From Cinclus cinclus (taxonomy: Eukaryota > Chordata > Aves > Passeriformes > Cinclidae): a DNA stretch of 64,000 bases. Position 1 is the stretch's first letter. Every line of letters begins with the position of its first letter. The notes beneath the pieces were generated by a model. The model was not told where the DNA came from and did not search any database. It saw only the letters and a program-made list of their open reading frames with translations. The stretch spans positions 206,001 through 270,000 of the forward strand of contig NW_026912108.1 in the NCBI RefSeq assembly GCF_963662255.1, read 5' to 3'. The position numbers and the translations under genes are program-made. Positions 10,799-23,043 of this stretch are shown here, piece by piece.

Positions 10799-12138
10799 AG
10801 GGTCTGTTTCACAGCACCCTGGAGAACACGCACTTGAAGAATGCCCTCTCTGCTCCGCAAAAGCTCTGCCACAGTGAAGGTGGAAGAAGCAGCCTGTGGC
10901 CACGGGCAGAGCTGGTCAACAGCTGCGCCTAACTTTGCCAAGCTGCGAGAGCATTCTCAGCCGAGTTCTGCTTTGACAGAGCTATTGCTGAACTTTTGCA
11001 GTCCCGGAGGCTGCTGAAACCAAGGCTGTGTTCTGCCTCTTCATTCTTGCCTTCCTGTGCTCCAGCGAGAAGTGAAGCTCTGGCACGTCATTCAGCTTTG
11101 CCGCCTCTCTGCACGGAAAGCACTAGACAGAACTAGTGTGCTTCGTGCATGCTCTCTCCTCGCTTTTATGGTCACTGCTCTGCTTTTTGCTTGGCAGCGT
11201 TCCAAGGGTCCACGGCATACCTCTTGCACAGCGAGAGGTGGCCGGCGAGGAATACTTGCTGGCTTAAGTCGTTCCATGCTCAAGGCATTCATCAGAGCAG
11301 CACAATGCGGGAAAAGAGGGGGGAACATTGCAGGACAAATTTCTATGCTGGAACATGATTGTCTGCGAGACAGCTCTCCGCAGCGCTAGTATTTGGCCAG
11401 GCTGAAATCAGCGCCACGGGAAGCCAATCTGACAAGCGGAGTGCAACGAGCTCGGCGATACGGGGCCACTTGGCAGGTGGCCGAAGAAAGACGGCTGCCC
11501 CGCGAATGTGGTGCCAGAAGGCAAGTTTCAGCAGGGCGTTCCGGGCGAGCTTAATGTGTAGCCGCAGTTGTTCTAGGCGAGATTGTAGCCGAGAAGCTTT
11601 CCGTCTCCATTCACGAGACAAGAAAAGCAGAACGCAATGGTTGCGGCAGAAGCGAAAGCCAGGAGCAGCGTGCTCGCTGCGAGAAGTAGACGGCGCTTCG
11701 CCTCCTTGGGAAGGAAATCGCGTCTGGGCACGAACGGCAGCCAGCGAAGCTTCAGAACAGCAGGCTGTTCTGCTCAGCGTACGAGCCTGAAGTGAGTGGC
11801 AAGGGCTAAGGGGACAGTTCCAAGGCATCTAGCTTTCCTGCTAGCAATGCCATTTCTACCCTGCTGTGGAAAACATTGTCCTTTGCCCTTCTGCTCCGAG
11901 AGGCACAGAGCACCTCGGCAGAGGCAGTGTAGAGGGAAAGGACACAGTATCCGAGGGAGCGTGGCGCCGCTTAGGCGGGCAAAGCAGAAAGGTGCCGCCC
12001 GGCACTGGCTTTGACTCCCTGAGCTTCCTTGCTAGGACAGCAGCTGCCGAAAGCTGGCAACTAGGCTGCCAGAGTGCAGAATGTAGGCGGTCTGGCACGC
12101 CTGCTTGCCGAAAGCCAGGATCAGCGAGACAGCGTGCT
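10799..12138. repeat. Monomer 9, short, type D
   Basis: 1340 bp. Alleles m4g, 139g, 290t, 405c/410g, 654t, 835c, 921c, 1125g, 1132t. The m1125g/1132t pair marks type D; apart from m4 and m290 it matches unit 36. Confidence 0.96.
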
Positions 12139-13517
12139 AGGGTCTGTTTCACAGCACCCTGGAGAACACGCACTTGAAGAATGCCCTCTCTGCTCCGCAA
12201 AAGCTCTGCCACAGTGAAGGTGGAAGAAGCAGCCTGTGGCCACGGGCAGAGCTGGTCAACAGCTGCGCCTAACTTTCCCAAGCTGCGAGAGCATTCTCAG
12301 CCGAGTTCTGCTTTGACAGAGCTATTGCTGAACTTTTGCAGTCCCGGAGGCTGCTGAAACCAAGGCTGTGTTCTGCCTCTTCATTCTTGCCTTCCTGTGC
12401 TCCAGCGAGAAGTGAAGCTCTGGCACGGCATTCAGCTTTGCCGCCTCTCTGCACGGAAAGCACTAGACAGAACTAGTGTGCTTCCTGCATGCTCTCTCCT
12501 CGCTTTTATGGTCACTGCTCTGCTTTTTGCTTGGCAGCGTTCAAAGGGTCCACGGCATACCTCTTGCACAGCGAGAGGTGGCCGGCGAGGAATACTTGCT
12601 GGCTTAAGTCGTTCCATGCTCAAGGCATTCATCAGAGCAGCACAATGCGGGAAAAGAGGGGGGAACATTGCAGGACAAATTTCTATGCTGGAACATGATT
12701 GTCTGCGAGACAGCTCTCCGCAGCGCTAGTATTTGGCCAGGCTGAAATCAGCGCCACGGGAAGCCAATCTGACAAGCGGAGTGCAACGAGCGCGGCGATA
12801 TGAGGCCACTTGGCAGGTGGCCGAAGAAAGACGGCTGCCCCGCGAATGTGGTGCCTGAAGGCAAGTTTCAGCAGGGCGTTCCGGGCGAGCTTAATGTGTA
12901 GCCGCAGTTGTTCTAGGCGAGATTGTAGCCGAGAAGCTTTCCGTCTCCATTCACGAGACAAGAAAAGCAGAAAGCAATGGTCTAGAGGGTTGAGAAGAAA
13001 AGTGCTCGTAGCGAGCTCGTTGCGGCAGAAGCGAAAGCCAGGAGCAGCGTGCTCGCTGCGAGAAGTAGACGGCGCTTCGCCTCCTTGGGAAGGAAATGGC
13101 GTCTGGGCACGAACGGCAGCCAGCGAAGCTTCAGAACAGCAGGCTGTTCTGCTCAGCGTACGAGCCTGAAGTGAGTGGCAAGGGCTAAGGGGACAGTTCC
13201 AAGGCATCTAGCTTTCCTGCTAGCAATGCCATTTCTACCCTGCTGTGGAAAACATTGTCCTTTGCCCTTCTGCTCCGAGAGGCACAGAGCACCTCGGCAG
13301 ACGCAGTGTAGAGGGAAAGGACACAGTATCCGAGGGAGCGTGGCGCCGCTTAGGCGGGCAAAGCAGAAAGGTGCCGCCCGGCACTGGCTTTGACTCCCTG
13401 AGCTTCCTTGCTAGGACAGCAGCTGCCGAAAGCTGGCAACTAGGCTGCCAGAGTGCAGAATGTAGGCGGTCTGGCACGCCTGCTTGCCGAAAGCCAGGAT
13501 CAGCGAGACAGCGTGCT
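12139..13517. repeat. Monomer 10, long, type E
   Basis: 1379 bp, block at 12981-13019. Alleles m4g, 139c, 290g, 346c, 410g, 663t/665a, 718t, 835a, 921g, 1132t. It follows a D unit, as E units do in the central repeat. Confidence 0.96.
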
Positions 13518-14891
13518 AGGCTCTGTTTCACAGCACCCTGGAGAACACGCACTTGAAGAATGCCCTCTCTGCTCCGCAAAAGCTCTGCCACAGTGAAGGT
13601 GGAAGAAGCAGCCTGTGGCCACGGGCAGAGCTGGTCAACAGCTGCGCCTAACTTTGCCAAGCTGCGAGAGCATTCTCAGCCGAGTTCTGCTTTGACAGAG
13701 CTATTGCTGAACTTTTGCAGTCCCGGAGGCTGCTGAAACCAAGGCTGTGTTCTGCCTCTTCATTCTTGCCTTCCTGTGCTCCAGCGAGAAGTGAAGCTCT
13801 GGCACGTCATTCAGCTTTGCCGCCTCTCTGCACGGAAAGCACTAGACAGAACTAGTGTGCTTCGTGCATGCTCTCTCCTCGCTTTTATGGTCACTGCTCT
13901 GCTTTTTGCTTGGCAGCGTTCAAAGGCTCCACGGCATACCTCTTGCACAGCGAGAGGTGGCCGGCGAGGAATACTTGCTGGCTTAAGTCGTTCCATGCTC
14001 AAGGCATTCATCAGAGCAGCACAATGCGGGAAAAGAGGGGGGAACATTGCAGGACAAATTTCTATGCTGGAACATGATTGTCTGCGAGACAGCTCTCCGC
14101 AGCGCTAGTATTTGGCCAGGCTGAAATCAGCGCCACGGGAAGCCAATCTGACAAGCGGAGTGCAACGAGCGCGGCGATACGGGGCCACTTGGCAGGTGGC
14201 CGAAGAAAGACGGCTGCCCCGCGAATGTGGTGCCAGAAGGCAAGTTTCAGCAGGGCGTTCCGGGCGAGCTTAATGTGTAGCCGCAGTTGTTCTAGGCGAG
14301 ATTGTAGCCGAGAAGCTTTCCGTCTCCATTCACGAGACAAGAAAAGCAGAACGCAATGGTCTAGAGGGTTGAGAAGTGCTCGTAGCGAGCTCGTTGCGGC
14401 AGAAGCGAAAGCCAGGAGCAGCGTGCTCGTTGCGAGAAGTAGACGGCGCTTCGCCTCCTTGGGAAGGAAATGGCGTCTGGGCACGAACGGCAGCCAGCGA
14501 AGCTTCAGAACAGCAGGCTGTTCTGCTCAGCGTACGAGCCTGAAGTGAGTGGCAAGGGCTAAGAGGACAGTTCCAAGGCATCTAGCTTTCCTGCTAGCAA
14601 TGCCATTTCTACCCTGCTGTGGAAAACATTGTCCTTTGCCCTTCTGCTCCGAGAGGCACAGAGCACCTCGGCAGACGCAGTGCAGAGGGAAAGGACACAG
14701 TATCCGAGGGAGCGTGGCGCCGCTTAGGCGGGCAAAGCAGAAAGGTGCCGCCCGGCACTGGCTTTGACTCCCTGAGCTTCCTTGCTAGGACAGCAGCTGC
14801 CGAAAGCTGGCAACTAGGCTGCCAGAGTGCAGAATGTAGGCGGTCTGGCACGCCTGCTTGCCGAAAGCCAGTTTCAGCGAGACAGCGTGCT
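13518..14891. repeat. Monomer 11, 1374 bp, type F with 34-bp block
   Basis: Carries a 34-bp form of the variable block at 14360-14393. Alleles m4c, 139g, 290t, 410c, 654g, 835c, 879t, 921g, 1013a, 1156a/1162c, 1321tt. Essentially identical to unit 16. Confidence 0.96.
14360..14393. repeat. 34-bp form of the variable block (unit 11)
   Basis: Lacks five bases (aaaag) relative to the 39-bp block, within gaagaaaagtg. This is consistent with slippage between two aag words. The XbaI and SacI sites and the hairpin are kept. The change is not a multiple of three and shifts every open frame across it. Confidence 0.92.
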
Positions 14892-16231
14892 AGGCTCTGT
14901 CTCACAGCACCCTGGAGAACACGCACTTGAAGAATGCCCTCTCTGTTCCGCAAAAGCTCTGCCACAGTGAAGGTGGAAGAAGCAGCCTGTGGCCACGGGC
15001 AGAGCTGGTCAACAGCTGCGCCTAACTTTCCCAAGCTGCGAGAGCATTCTCAGCCGAGTTCTGCTTTGACAGAGCTATTGCTGAACTTTTGCAGTCCCGG
15101 AGGCTGCTGAAACCAAGGCTGTGTTCTGCCTCTTCATTCTTGCCTTCCTGTGCTCCAGCGAGAAGTGAAGCTCTGGCACGTCATTCAGCTTTGCCGCCTC
15201 TCTGCACGGAAAGCACTAGACAGAACTAGTGTGCTTCGTGCATGCTCTCTCCTCGCTTTTATGGTCACTGCTCTGCTTTTTGCTTGGCAGCGTTCCAAGG
15301 GTCCACGGCATACCTCTTGCACAGCGAGAGGTGGCCGGCGAGGAATACTTGCTGGCTTAAGTCGTTCCATGCTCAAGGCATTCATCAGAGCAGCACAATG
15401 CGGGAAAAGAGGGGGGAACATTGCAGGACAAATTTCTATGCTGGAACATGATTGTCTGCGAGACAGCTCTCCGCAGCGCTAGTATTTGGCCAGGCTGAAA
15501 TCAGCGCCACGGGAAGCCAATCTGACAAGCGGAGTGCAACGAGCTCGGCGATACGGGGCCACTTGGCAGGTGGCCGAAGAAAGACGGCTGCCCCGCGAAT
15601 GTGGTGCCAGAAGGCAAGTTTCAGCAGGGCGTTCCGGGCGAGCTTAATGTGTAGCCGCAGTTGTTCTAGGCGAGATTGTAGCCGAGAAGCTTTCCGTCTC
15701 CATTCACGAGACAAGAAAAGCAGAACGCAATGGTTGCGGCAGAAGCGAAAGCCAGGAGCAGCGTGCTCGCTGCGAGAAGTAGACGGCGCTTCGCCTCCTT
15801 GGGAAGGAAATGGCGTCTGGGCACGAACGGCAGCCAGCGAAGCTTCAGAACAGCAGGCTGTTCTGCTCAGCGTACGAGCCTGAAGTGAGTGGCAAGGGCT
15901 AAGGGGACAGTTCCAAGGCATCTAGCTTTCCTGCTAGCAATGCCATTTCTACCCTGCTGTGGAAAACATTGTCCTTTGCCCTTCTGCTCCGAGAGGCACA
16001 GAGCACCTCGGCAGACGCAGTGTAGAGGGAAAGGACACAGTATCCGAGGGAGCGTGGCGCCGCTTAGGCGGGCAAAGCAGAAAGGTGCCGCCCGGCACTG
16101 GCTTTGACTCCCTGAGCTTCCTTGCTAGGACAGCAGCTGCCGAAAGCTGGCAACTAGGCTGCCAGAGTGCAGAATGTAGGCGGTCTGGCACGCCTGCTTG
16201 CCGAAAGCCAGGATCAGCGAGACAGCGTGCT
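14892..16231. repeat. Monomer 12, short, type G
   Basis: 1340 bp. Alleles m4c, 10c, 55t, 139c, 290t, 405c/410g, 654t, 921g, 1132t. m10c/55t occur only directly after an F unit. Confidence 0.96.
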
Positions 16232-17610
16232 AGGGTCTGTTTCACAGCACCCTGGAGAACACGCACTTGAAGAATGCCCTCTCTGCTCCGCAAAAGCTCT
16301 GCCACAGTGAAGGTGGAAGAAGCAGCCTGTGGCCACGGGCAGAGCTGGTCAACAGCTGCGCCTAACTTTGCCAAGCTGCGAGAGCATTCTCAGCCGAGTT
16401 CTGCTTTGACAGAGCTATTGCTGAACTTTTGCAGTCCCGGAGGCTGCTGAAACCAAGGCTGTGTTCTGCCTCTTCATTCTTGCCTTCCTGTGCTCCAGCG
16501 AGAAGTGAAGCTCTGGCACGTCATTCAGCTTTGCCGCCTCTCTGCACGGAAAGCACTAGACAGAACTAGTGTGCTTCGTGCATGCTCTCTCCTCGCTTTT
16601 ATGGTCACTGCTCTGCTTTTTGCTTGGCAGCGTTCAAAGGCTCCACGGCATACCTCTTGCACAGCGAGAGGTGGCCGGCGAGGAATACTTGCTGGCTTAA
16701 GTCGTTCCATGCTCAAGGCATTCATCAGAGCAGCACAATGCGGGAAAAGAGGGGGGAACATTGCAGGACAAATTTCTATGCTGGAACATGATTGTCTGCG
16801 AGACAGCTCTCCGCAGCGCTAGTATTTGGCCAGGCTGAAATCAGCGCCACGGGAAGCCAATCTGACAAGCGGAGTGCAACGAGCTCGGCGATACGGGGCC
16901 ACTTGGCAGGTGGCCGAAGAAAGACGGCTGCCCCGCGAATGTGGTGCCAGAAGGCAAGTTTCAGCAGGGCGTTCCGGGCGAGCTTAATGTGTAGCCGCAG
17001 TTGTTCTAGGCGAGATTGTAGCCGAGAAGCTTTCCGTCTCCATTCACGAGACAAGAAAAGCAGAAAGCAATGGTCTAGAGGGTTGAGAAGAAAAGTGCTC
17101 GTAGCGAGCTCGTTGCGGCAGAAGCGAAAGCCAGGAGCAGCGTGCTCGCTGCGAGAAGTAGACGGCGCTTCGCCTCCTTGGGAAGGAAATCGCGTCTGGG
17201 CACGAACGGCAGCCAGCGAAGCTTCAGAACAGCAGGCTGTTCTGCTCAGCGTACGAGCCTGAAGTGAGTGGCAAGGGCTAAGGGGACAGTTCCAAGGCAT
17301 CTAGCTTTCCTGCTAGCAATGCCATTTCTACCCTGCTGTGGAAAACATTGTCCTTTGCCCTTCTGCTCCGAGAGGCACAGAGCACCTCGGCAGACGCAGT
17401 GCAGAGGGAAAGGACACAGTATCCGAGGGAGCGTGGCGCCGCTTAGGCGGGCAAAGCAGAAAGGTGCCGCCCGGCACTGGCTTTGACTCCCTGAGCTTCC
17501 TTGCTAGGACAGCAGCTGCCGAAAGCTGGCAACTAGGCTGCCAGAGTGCAGAATGTAGGCGGTCTGGCACGCCTGCTTGCCGAAAGCCAGGATCAGCGAG
17601 ACAGCGTGCT
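16232..17610. repeat. Monomer 13, long, type A (without m685t)
   Basis: 1379 bp, block at 17074-17112. Alleles m4g, 139g, 290t, 410c, 654t, 835a, 921c, 1132c. Confidence 0.96.
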
Positions 17611-18989
17611 AGGGTCTGTTTCACAGCACCCTGGAGAACACGCACTTGAAGAATGCCCTCTCTGCTCCGCAAAAGCTCTGCCACAGTGAAGGTGGAAGAA
17701 GCAGCCTGTGGCCACGGGCAGAGCTGGTCAACAGCTGCGCCTAACTTTGCCAAGCTGCGAGAGCATTCTCAGCCGAGTTCTGCTTTGACAGAGCTATTGC
17801 TGAACTTTTGCAGTCCCGGAGGCTGCTGAAACCAAGGCTGTGTTCTGCCTCTTCATTCTTGCCTTCCTGTGCTCCAGCGAGAAGTGAAGCTCTGGCACGT
17901 CATTCAGCTTTGCCGCCTCTCTGCACGGAAAGCACTAGACAGAACTAGTGTGCTTCCTGCATGCTCTCTCCTCGCTTTTATGGTCACTGCTCTGCTTTTT
18001 GCTTGGCAGCGTTCAAAGGCTCCACGGCATACCTCTTGCACAGCGAGAGGTGGCCGGCGAGGAATACTTGCTGGCTTAAGTCGTTCCATGCTCAAGGCAT
18101 TCATCAGAGCAGCACAATGCGGGAAAAGAGGGGGGAACATTGCAGGACAAATTTCTATGCTGGAACATGATTGTCTGCGAGACAGCTCTCCGCAGCGCTA
18201 GTATTTGGCCAGGCTGAAATCAGCGCCACGGGAAGCCAATCTGACAAGCGGAGTGCAACGAGCGCGGCGATACGGGGCCACTTGGCAGGTGGCCGAAGAA
18301 AGACGGCTGCCCCGCGAATGTGGTGCCAGAAGGCAAGTTTCAGCAGGGCGTTCCGGGCGAGCTTAATGTGTAGCCGCAGTTGTTCTAGGCGAGATTGTAG
18401 CCGAGAAGCTTTCCGTCTCCATTCACGAGACAAGAAAAGCAGAACGCAATGGTCTAGAGGGTTGAGAAGAATAGTGCTCGTAGCGAGCTCGTTGCGGCAG
18501 AAGCGAAAGCCAGGAGCAGCGTGCTCGTTGCGAGAAGTAGACGGCGCTTCGCCTCCTTGGGAAGGAAATGGCGTCTGGGCACGAACGGCAGCCAGCGAAG
18601 CTTCAGAACAGCAGGCTGTTCTGCTCAGCGTACGAGCCTGAAGTGAGTGGCAAGGGCTAAGAGGACAGTTCCAAGGCATCTAGCTTTCCTGCTAGCAATG
18701 CCATTTCTACCCTGCTGTGGAAAACATTGTCCTTTGCCCTTCTGCTCCGAGAGGCAGAGAGCACCTCGGCAGACGCAGTGCAGAGGGAAAGGACACAGTA
18801 TCCGGGGGAGTGTGGCGCCGCTTAGGCGGGCAAAGCAGAAAGGTGCCGCCCGGCACTGGCTTTGACTCCCTGAGCTTCCTTGCTAGGACAGCAGCTGCCG
18901 AAAGCTGGCAACTAGGCTGCCAGAGTGCAGAATGTAGGCGGTCTGGCACGCCTGCTTGCCGAAAGCCAGTTTCAGCGAGACAGCGTGCT
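17611..18989. repeat. Monomer 14, long, type F
   Basis: 1379 bp, block at 18453-18491 with a private a-to-t change in its A-run. Alleles m4g, 290t, 346c, 410c, 654g, 835c, 879t, 921g, 1013a, 1156g/1162t, 1321tt; private m1107g. It has more private changes than any other unit. Confidence 0.96.
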
Positions 18990-20329
18990 AGGCTCTGTCT
19001 CACAGCACCCTGGAGAACACGCACTTGAAGAATGCCCTCTCTGTTCCGCAAAAGCTCTGCCACAGTGAAGGTGGAAGAAGCAGCCTGTGGCCACGGGCAG
19101 AGCTGGTCAACAGCTGCGCCTAACTTTGCCAAGCTGCGAGAGCATTCTCAGCCGAGTTCTGCTTTGACAGAGCTATTGCTGAACTTTTGCAGTCCCGGAG
19201 GCTGCTGAAACCAAGGCTGTGTTCTGCCTCTTCATTCTTGCCTTCCTGTGCTCCAGCGAGAAGTGAAGCTCTGGCACGTCATTCAGCTTTGCCGCCTCTC
19301 TGCACGGAAAGCACTAGACAGAACTAGTGTGCTTCGTGCATGCTCTCTCCTCGCTTTTATGGTCACTGCTCTGCTTTTTGCTTGGCAGCGTTCCAAGGGT
19401 CCACGGCATACCTCTTGCACAGCGAGAGGTGGCCGGCGAGGAATACTTGCTGGCTTAAGTCGTTCCATGCTCAAGGCATTCATCAGAGCAGCACAATGCG
19501 GGAAAAGAGGGGGGAACATTGCAGGACAAATTTCTATGCTGGAACATGATTGTCTGCGAGACAGCTCTCCGCAGCGCTAGTATTTGGCCAGGCTGAAATC
19601 AGCGCCACGGGAAGCCAATCTGACAAGCGGAGTGCAACGAGCTCGGCGATACGGGGCCACTTGGCAGGTGGCCGAAGAAAGACGGCTGCCCCGCGAATGT
19701 GGTGCCAGAAGGCAAGTTTCAGCAGGGCGTTCCGGGCGAGCTTAATGTGTAGCCGCAGTTGTTCTAGGCGAGATTGTAGCCGAGAAGCTTTCCGTCTCCA
19801 TTCACGAGACAAGAAAAGCAGAACGCAATGGTTGCGGCAGAAGCGAAAGCCAGGAGCAGCGTGCTCGCTGCGAGAAGTAGACGGCGCTTCGCCTCCTTGG
19901 GAAGGAAATGGCGTCTGGGCACGAACGGCAGCCAGCGAAGCTTCAGAACAGCAGGCTGTTCTGCTCAGCGTACGAGCCTGAAGTGAGTGGCAAGGGCTAA
20001 GGGGACAGTTCCAAGGCATCTAGCTTTCCTGCTAGCAATGCCATTTCTACCCTGCTGTGGAAAACATTGTCCTTTGCCCTTCTGCTCCGAGAGGCACAGA
20101 GCACCTCGGCAGACGCAGTGTAGAGGGAAAGGACACAGTATCCGAGGGAGCGTGGCGCCGCTTAGGCGGGCAAAGCAGAAAGGTGCCGCCCGGCACTGGC
20201 TTTGACTCCCTGAGCTTCCTTGCTAGGACAGCAGCTGCCGAAAGCTGGCAACTAGGCTGCCAGAGTGCAGAATGTAGGCGGTCTGGCACGCCTGCTTGCC
20301 GAAAGCCAGGATCAGCGAGACAGCGTGCT
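18990..20329. repeat. Monomer 15, short, type G
   Basis: 1340 bp. Alleles m4c, 10c, 55t, 139g, 290t, 405c/410g, 654t, 921g, 1132t. Differs from unit 12 at m139. Confidence 0.96.
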
Positions 20330-21703
20330 AGGCTCTGTTTCACAGCACCCTGGAGAACACGCACTTGAAGAATGCCCTCTCTGCTCCGCAAAAGCTCTGC
20401 CACAGTGAAGGTGGAAGAAGCAGCCTGTGGCCACGGGCAGAGCTGGTCAACAGCTGCGCCTAACTTTGCCAAGCTGCGAGAGCATTCTCAGCCGAGTTCT
20501 GCTTTGACAGAGCTATTGCTGAACTTTTGCAGTCCCGGAGGCTGCTGAAACCAAGGCTGTGTTCTGCCTCTTCATTCTTGCCTTCCTGTGCTCCAGCGAG
20601 AAGTGAAGCTCTGGCACGTCATTCAGCTTTGCCGCCTCTCTGCACGGAAAGCACTAGACAGAACTAGTGTGCTTCGTGCATGCTCTCTCCTCGCTTTTAT
20701 GGTCACTGCTCTGCTTTTTGCTTGGCAGCGTTCAAAGGCTCCACGGCATACCTCTTGCACAGCGAGAGGTGGCCGGCGAGGAATACTTGCTGGCTTAAGT
20801 CGTTCCATGCTCAAGGCATTCATCAGAGCAGCACAATGCGGGAAAAGAGGGGGGAACATTGCAGGACAAATTTCTATGCTGGAACATGATTGTCTGCGAG
20901 ACAGCTCTCCGCAGCGCTAGTATTTGGCCAGGCTGAAATCAGCGCCACGGGAAGCCAATCTGACAAGCGGAGTGCAACGAGCGCGGCGATACGGGGCCAC
21001 TTGGCAGGTGGCCGAAGAAAGACGGCTGCCCCGCGAATGTGGTGCCAGAAGGCAAGTTTCAGCAGGGCGTTCCGGGCGAGCTTAATGTGTAGCCGCAGTT
21101 GTTCTAGGCGAGATTGTAGCCGAGAAGCTTTCCGTCTCCATTCACGAGACAAGAAAAGCAGAACGCAATGGTCTAGAGGGTTGAGAAGTGCTCGTAGCGA
21201 GCTCGTTGCGGCAGAAGCGAAAGCCAGGAGCAGCGTGCTCGTTGCGAGAAGTAGACGGCGCTTCGCCTCCTTGGGAAGGAAATGGCGTCTGGGCACGAAC
21301 GGCAGCCAGCGAAGCTTCAGAACAGCAGGCTGTTCTGCTCAGCGTACGAGCCTGAAGTGAGTGGCAAGGGCTAAGAGGACAGTTCCAAGGCATCTAGCTT
21401 TCCTGCTAGCAATGCCATTTCTACCCTGCTGTGGAAAACATTGTCCTTTGCCCTTCTGCTCCGAGAGGCACAGAGCACCTCGGCAGACGCAGTGCAGAGG
21501 GAAAGGACACAGTATCCGAGGGAGCGTGGCGCCGCTTAGGCGGGCAAAGCAGAAAGGTGCCGCCCGGCACTGGCTTTGACTCCCTGAGCTTCCTTGCTAG
21601 GACAGCAGCTGCCGAAAGCTGGCAACTAGGCTGCCAGAGTGCAGAATGTAGGCGGTCTGGCACGCCTGCTTGCCGAAAGCCAGTTTCAGCGAGACAGCGT
21701 GCT
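20330..21703. repeat. Monomer 16, 1374 bp, type F with 34-bp block
   Basis: 34-bp block at 21172-21205. Alleles m4c, 139g, 290t, 410c, 654g, 835c, 879t, 921g, 1013a, 1156a/1162c, 1321tt. Pairs with unit 11 at an offset of 6812 bp. Confidence 0.96.
21172..21205. repeat. 34-bp form of the variable block (unit 16)
   Basis: Same five-base deletion as at 14360-14393, exactly 6812 bp downstream and in a monomer with the same scored alleles. Shared descent by duplication explains it better than a second deletion. Confidence 0.92.
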
Positions 21704-23043
21704 AGGCTCTGTCTCACAGCACCCTGGAGAACACGCACTTGAAGAATGCCCTCTCTGTTCCGCAAAAGCTCTGCCACAGTGAAGGTGGAAGAAGCAGCCT
21801 GTGGCCACGGGCAGAGCTGGTCAACAGCTGCGCCTAACTTTCCCAAGCTGCGAGAGCATTCTCAGCCGAGTTCTGCTTTGACAGAGCTATTGCTGAACTT
21901 TTGCAGTCCCGGAGGCTGCTGAAACCAAGGCTGTGTTCTGCCTCTTCATTCTTGCCTTCCTGTGCTCCAGCGAGAAGTGAAGCTCTGGCACGTCATTCAG
22001 CTTTGCCGCCTCTCTGCACGGAAAGCACTAGACAGAACTAGTGTGCTTCGTGCATGCTCTCTCCTCGCTTTTATGGTCACTGCTCTGCTTTTTGCTTGGC
22101 AGCGTTCCAAGGGTCCACGGCATACCTCTTGCACAGCGAGAGGTGGCCGGCGAGGAATACTTGCTGGCTTAAGTCGTTCCATGCTCAAGGCATTCATCAG
22201 AGCAGCACAATGCGGGAAAAGAGGGGGGAACATTGCAGGACAAATTTCTATGCTGGAACATGATTGTCTGCGAGACAGCTCTCCGCAGCGCTAGTATTTG
22301 GCCAGGCTGAAATCAGCGCCACGGGAAGCCAATCTGACAAGCGGAGTGCAACGAGCTCGGCGATACGGGGCCACTTGGCAGGTGGCCGAAGAAAGACGGC
22401 TGCCCCGCGAATGTGGTGCCAGAAGGCAAGTTTCAGCAGGGCGTTCCGGGCGAGCTTAATGTGTAGCCGCAGTTGTTCTAGGCGAGATTGTAGCCGAGAA
22501 GCTTTCCGTCTCCATTCACGAGACAAGAAAAGCAGAACGCAATGGTTGCGGCAGAAGCGAAAGCCAGGAGCAGCGTGCTCGCTGCGAGAAGTAGACGGCG
22601 CTTCGCCTCCTTGGGAAGGAAATGGCGTCTGGGCACGAACGGCAGCCAGCGAAGCTTCAGAACAGCAGGCTGTTCTGCTCAGCGTACGAGCCTGAAGTGA
22701 GTGGCAAGGGCTAAGGGGACAGTTCCAAGGCATCTAGCTTTCCTGCTAGCAATGCCATTTCTACCCTGCTGTGGAAAACATTGTCCTTTGCCCTTCTGCT
22801 CCGAGAGGCACAGAGCACCTCGGCAGACGCAGTGTAGAGGGAAAGGACACAGTATCCGAGGGAGCGTGGCGCCGCTTAGGCGGGCAAAGCAGAAAGGTGC
22901 CGCCCGGCACTGGCTTTGACTCCCTGAGCTTCCTTGCTAGGACAGCAGCTGCCGAAAGCTGGCAACTAGGCTGCCAGAGTGCAGAATGTAGGCGGTCTGG
23001 CACGCCTGCTTGCCGAAAGCCAGGATCAGCGAGACAGCGTGCT
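21704..23043. repeat. Monomer 17, short, type G
   Basis: 1340 bp. Alleles m4c, 10c, 55t, 139c, 290t, 405c/410g, 654t, 921g, 1132t; same as unit 12 at all scored sites. Confidence 0.96.

Larger units (their letters stand above)
6740..12138. repeat. 4-monomer block, copy 2 (units 6-9: X-H-I-D)
   Basis: Offset 5399 bp from the preceding block. H and I markers m666a and m204c occur nowhere else in the window, so they tie the two blocks together. The fourth monomer (unit 9) starts like unit 5 but ends with m1125g/1132t, the marker pair of type D in the central repeat. It therefore bridges the left and central parts of the array. Confidence 0.8.
13518..18020. repeat. Offset duplication, copy 1 (units 11-13 and start of 14)
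   Basis: Matches 20330-24832 at a constant offset of 6812 bp. The length order (1374, 1340, 1379) and all scored alleles agree except m4 of the third monomer. The rare 34-bp form of the variable block is found only in the first monomer of each copy. Agreement ends between m410 and m654 of units 14 and 19. Confidence 0.88.
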
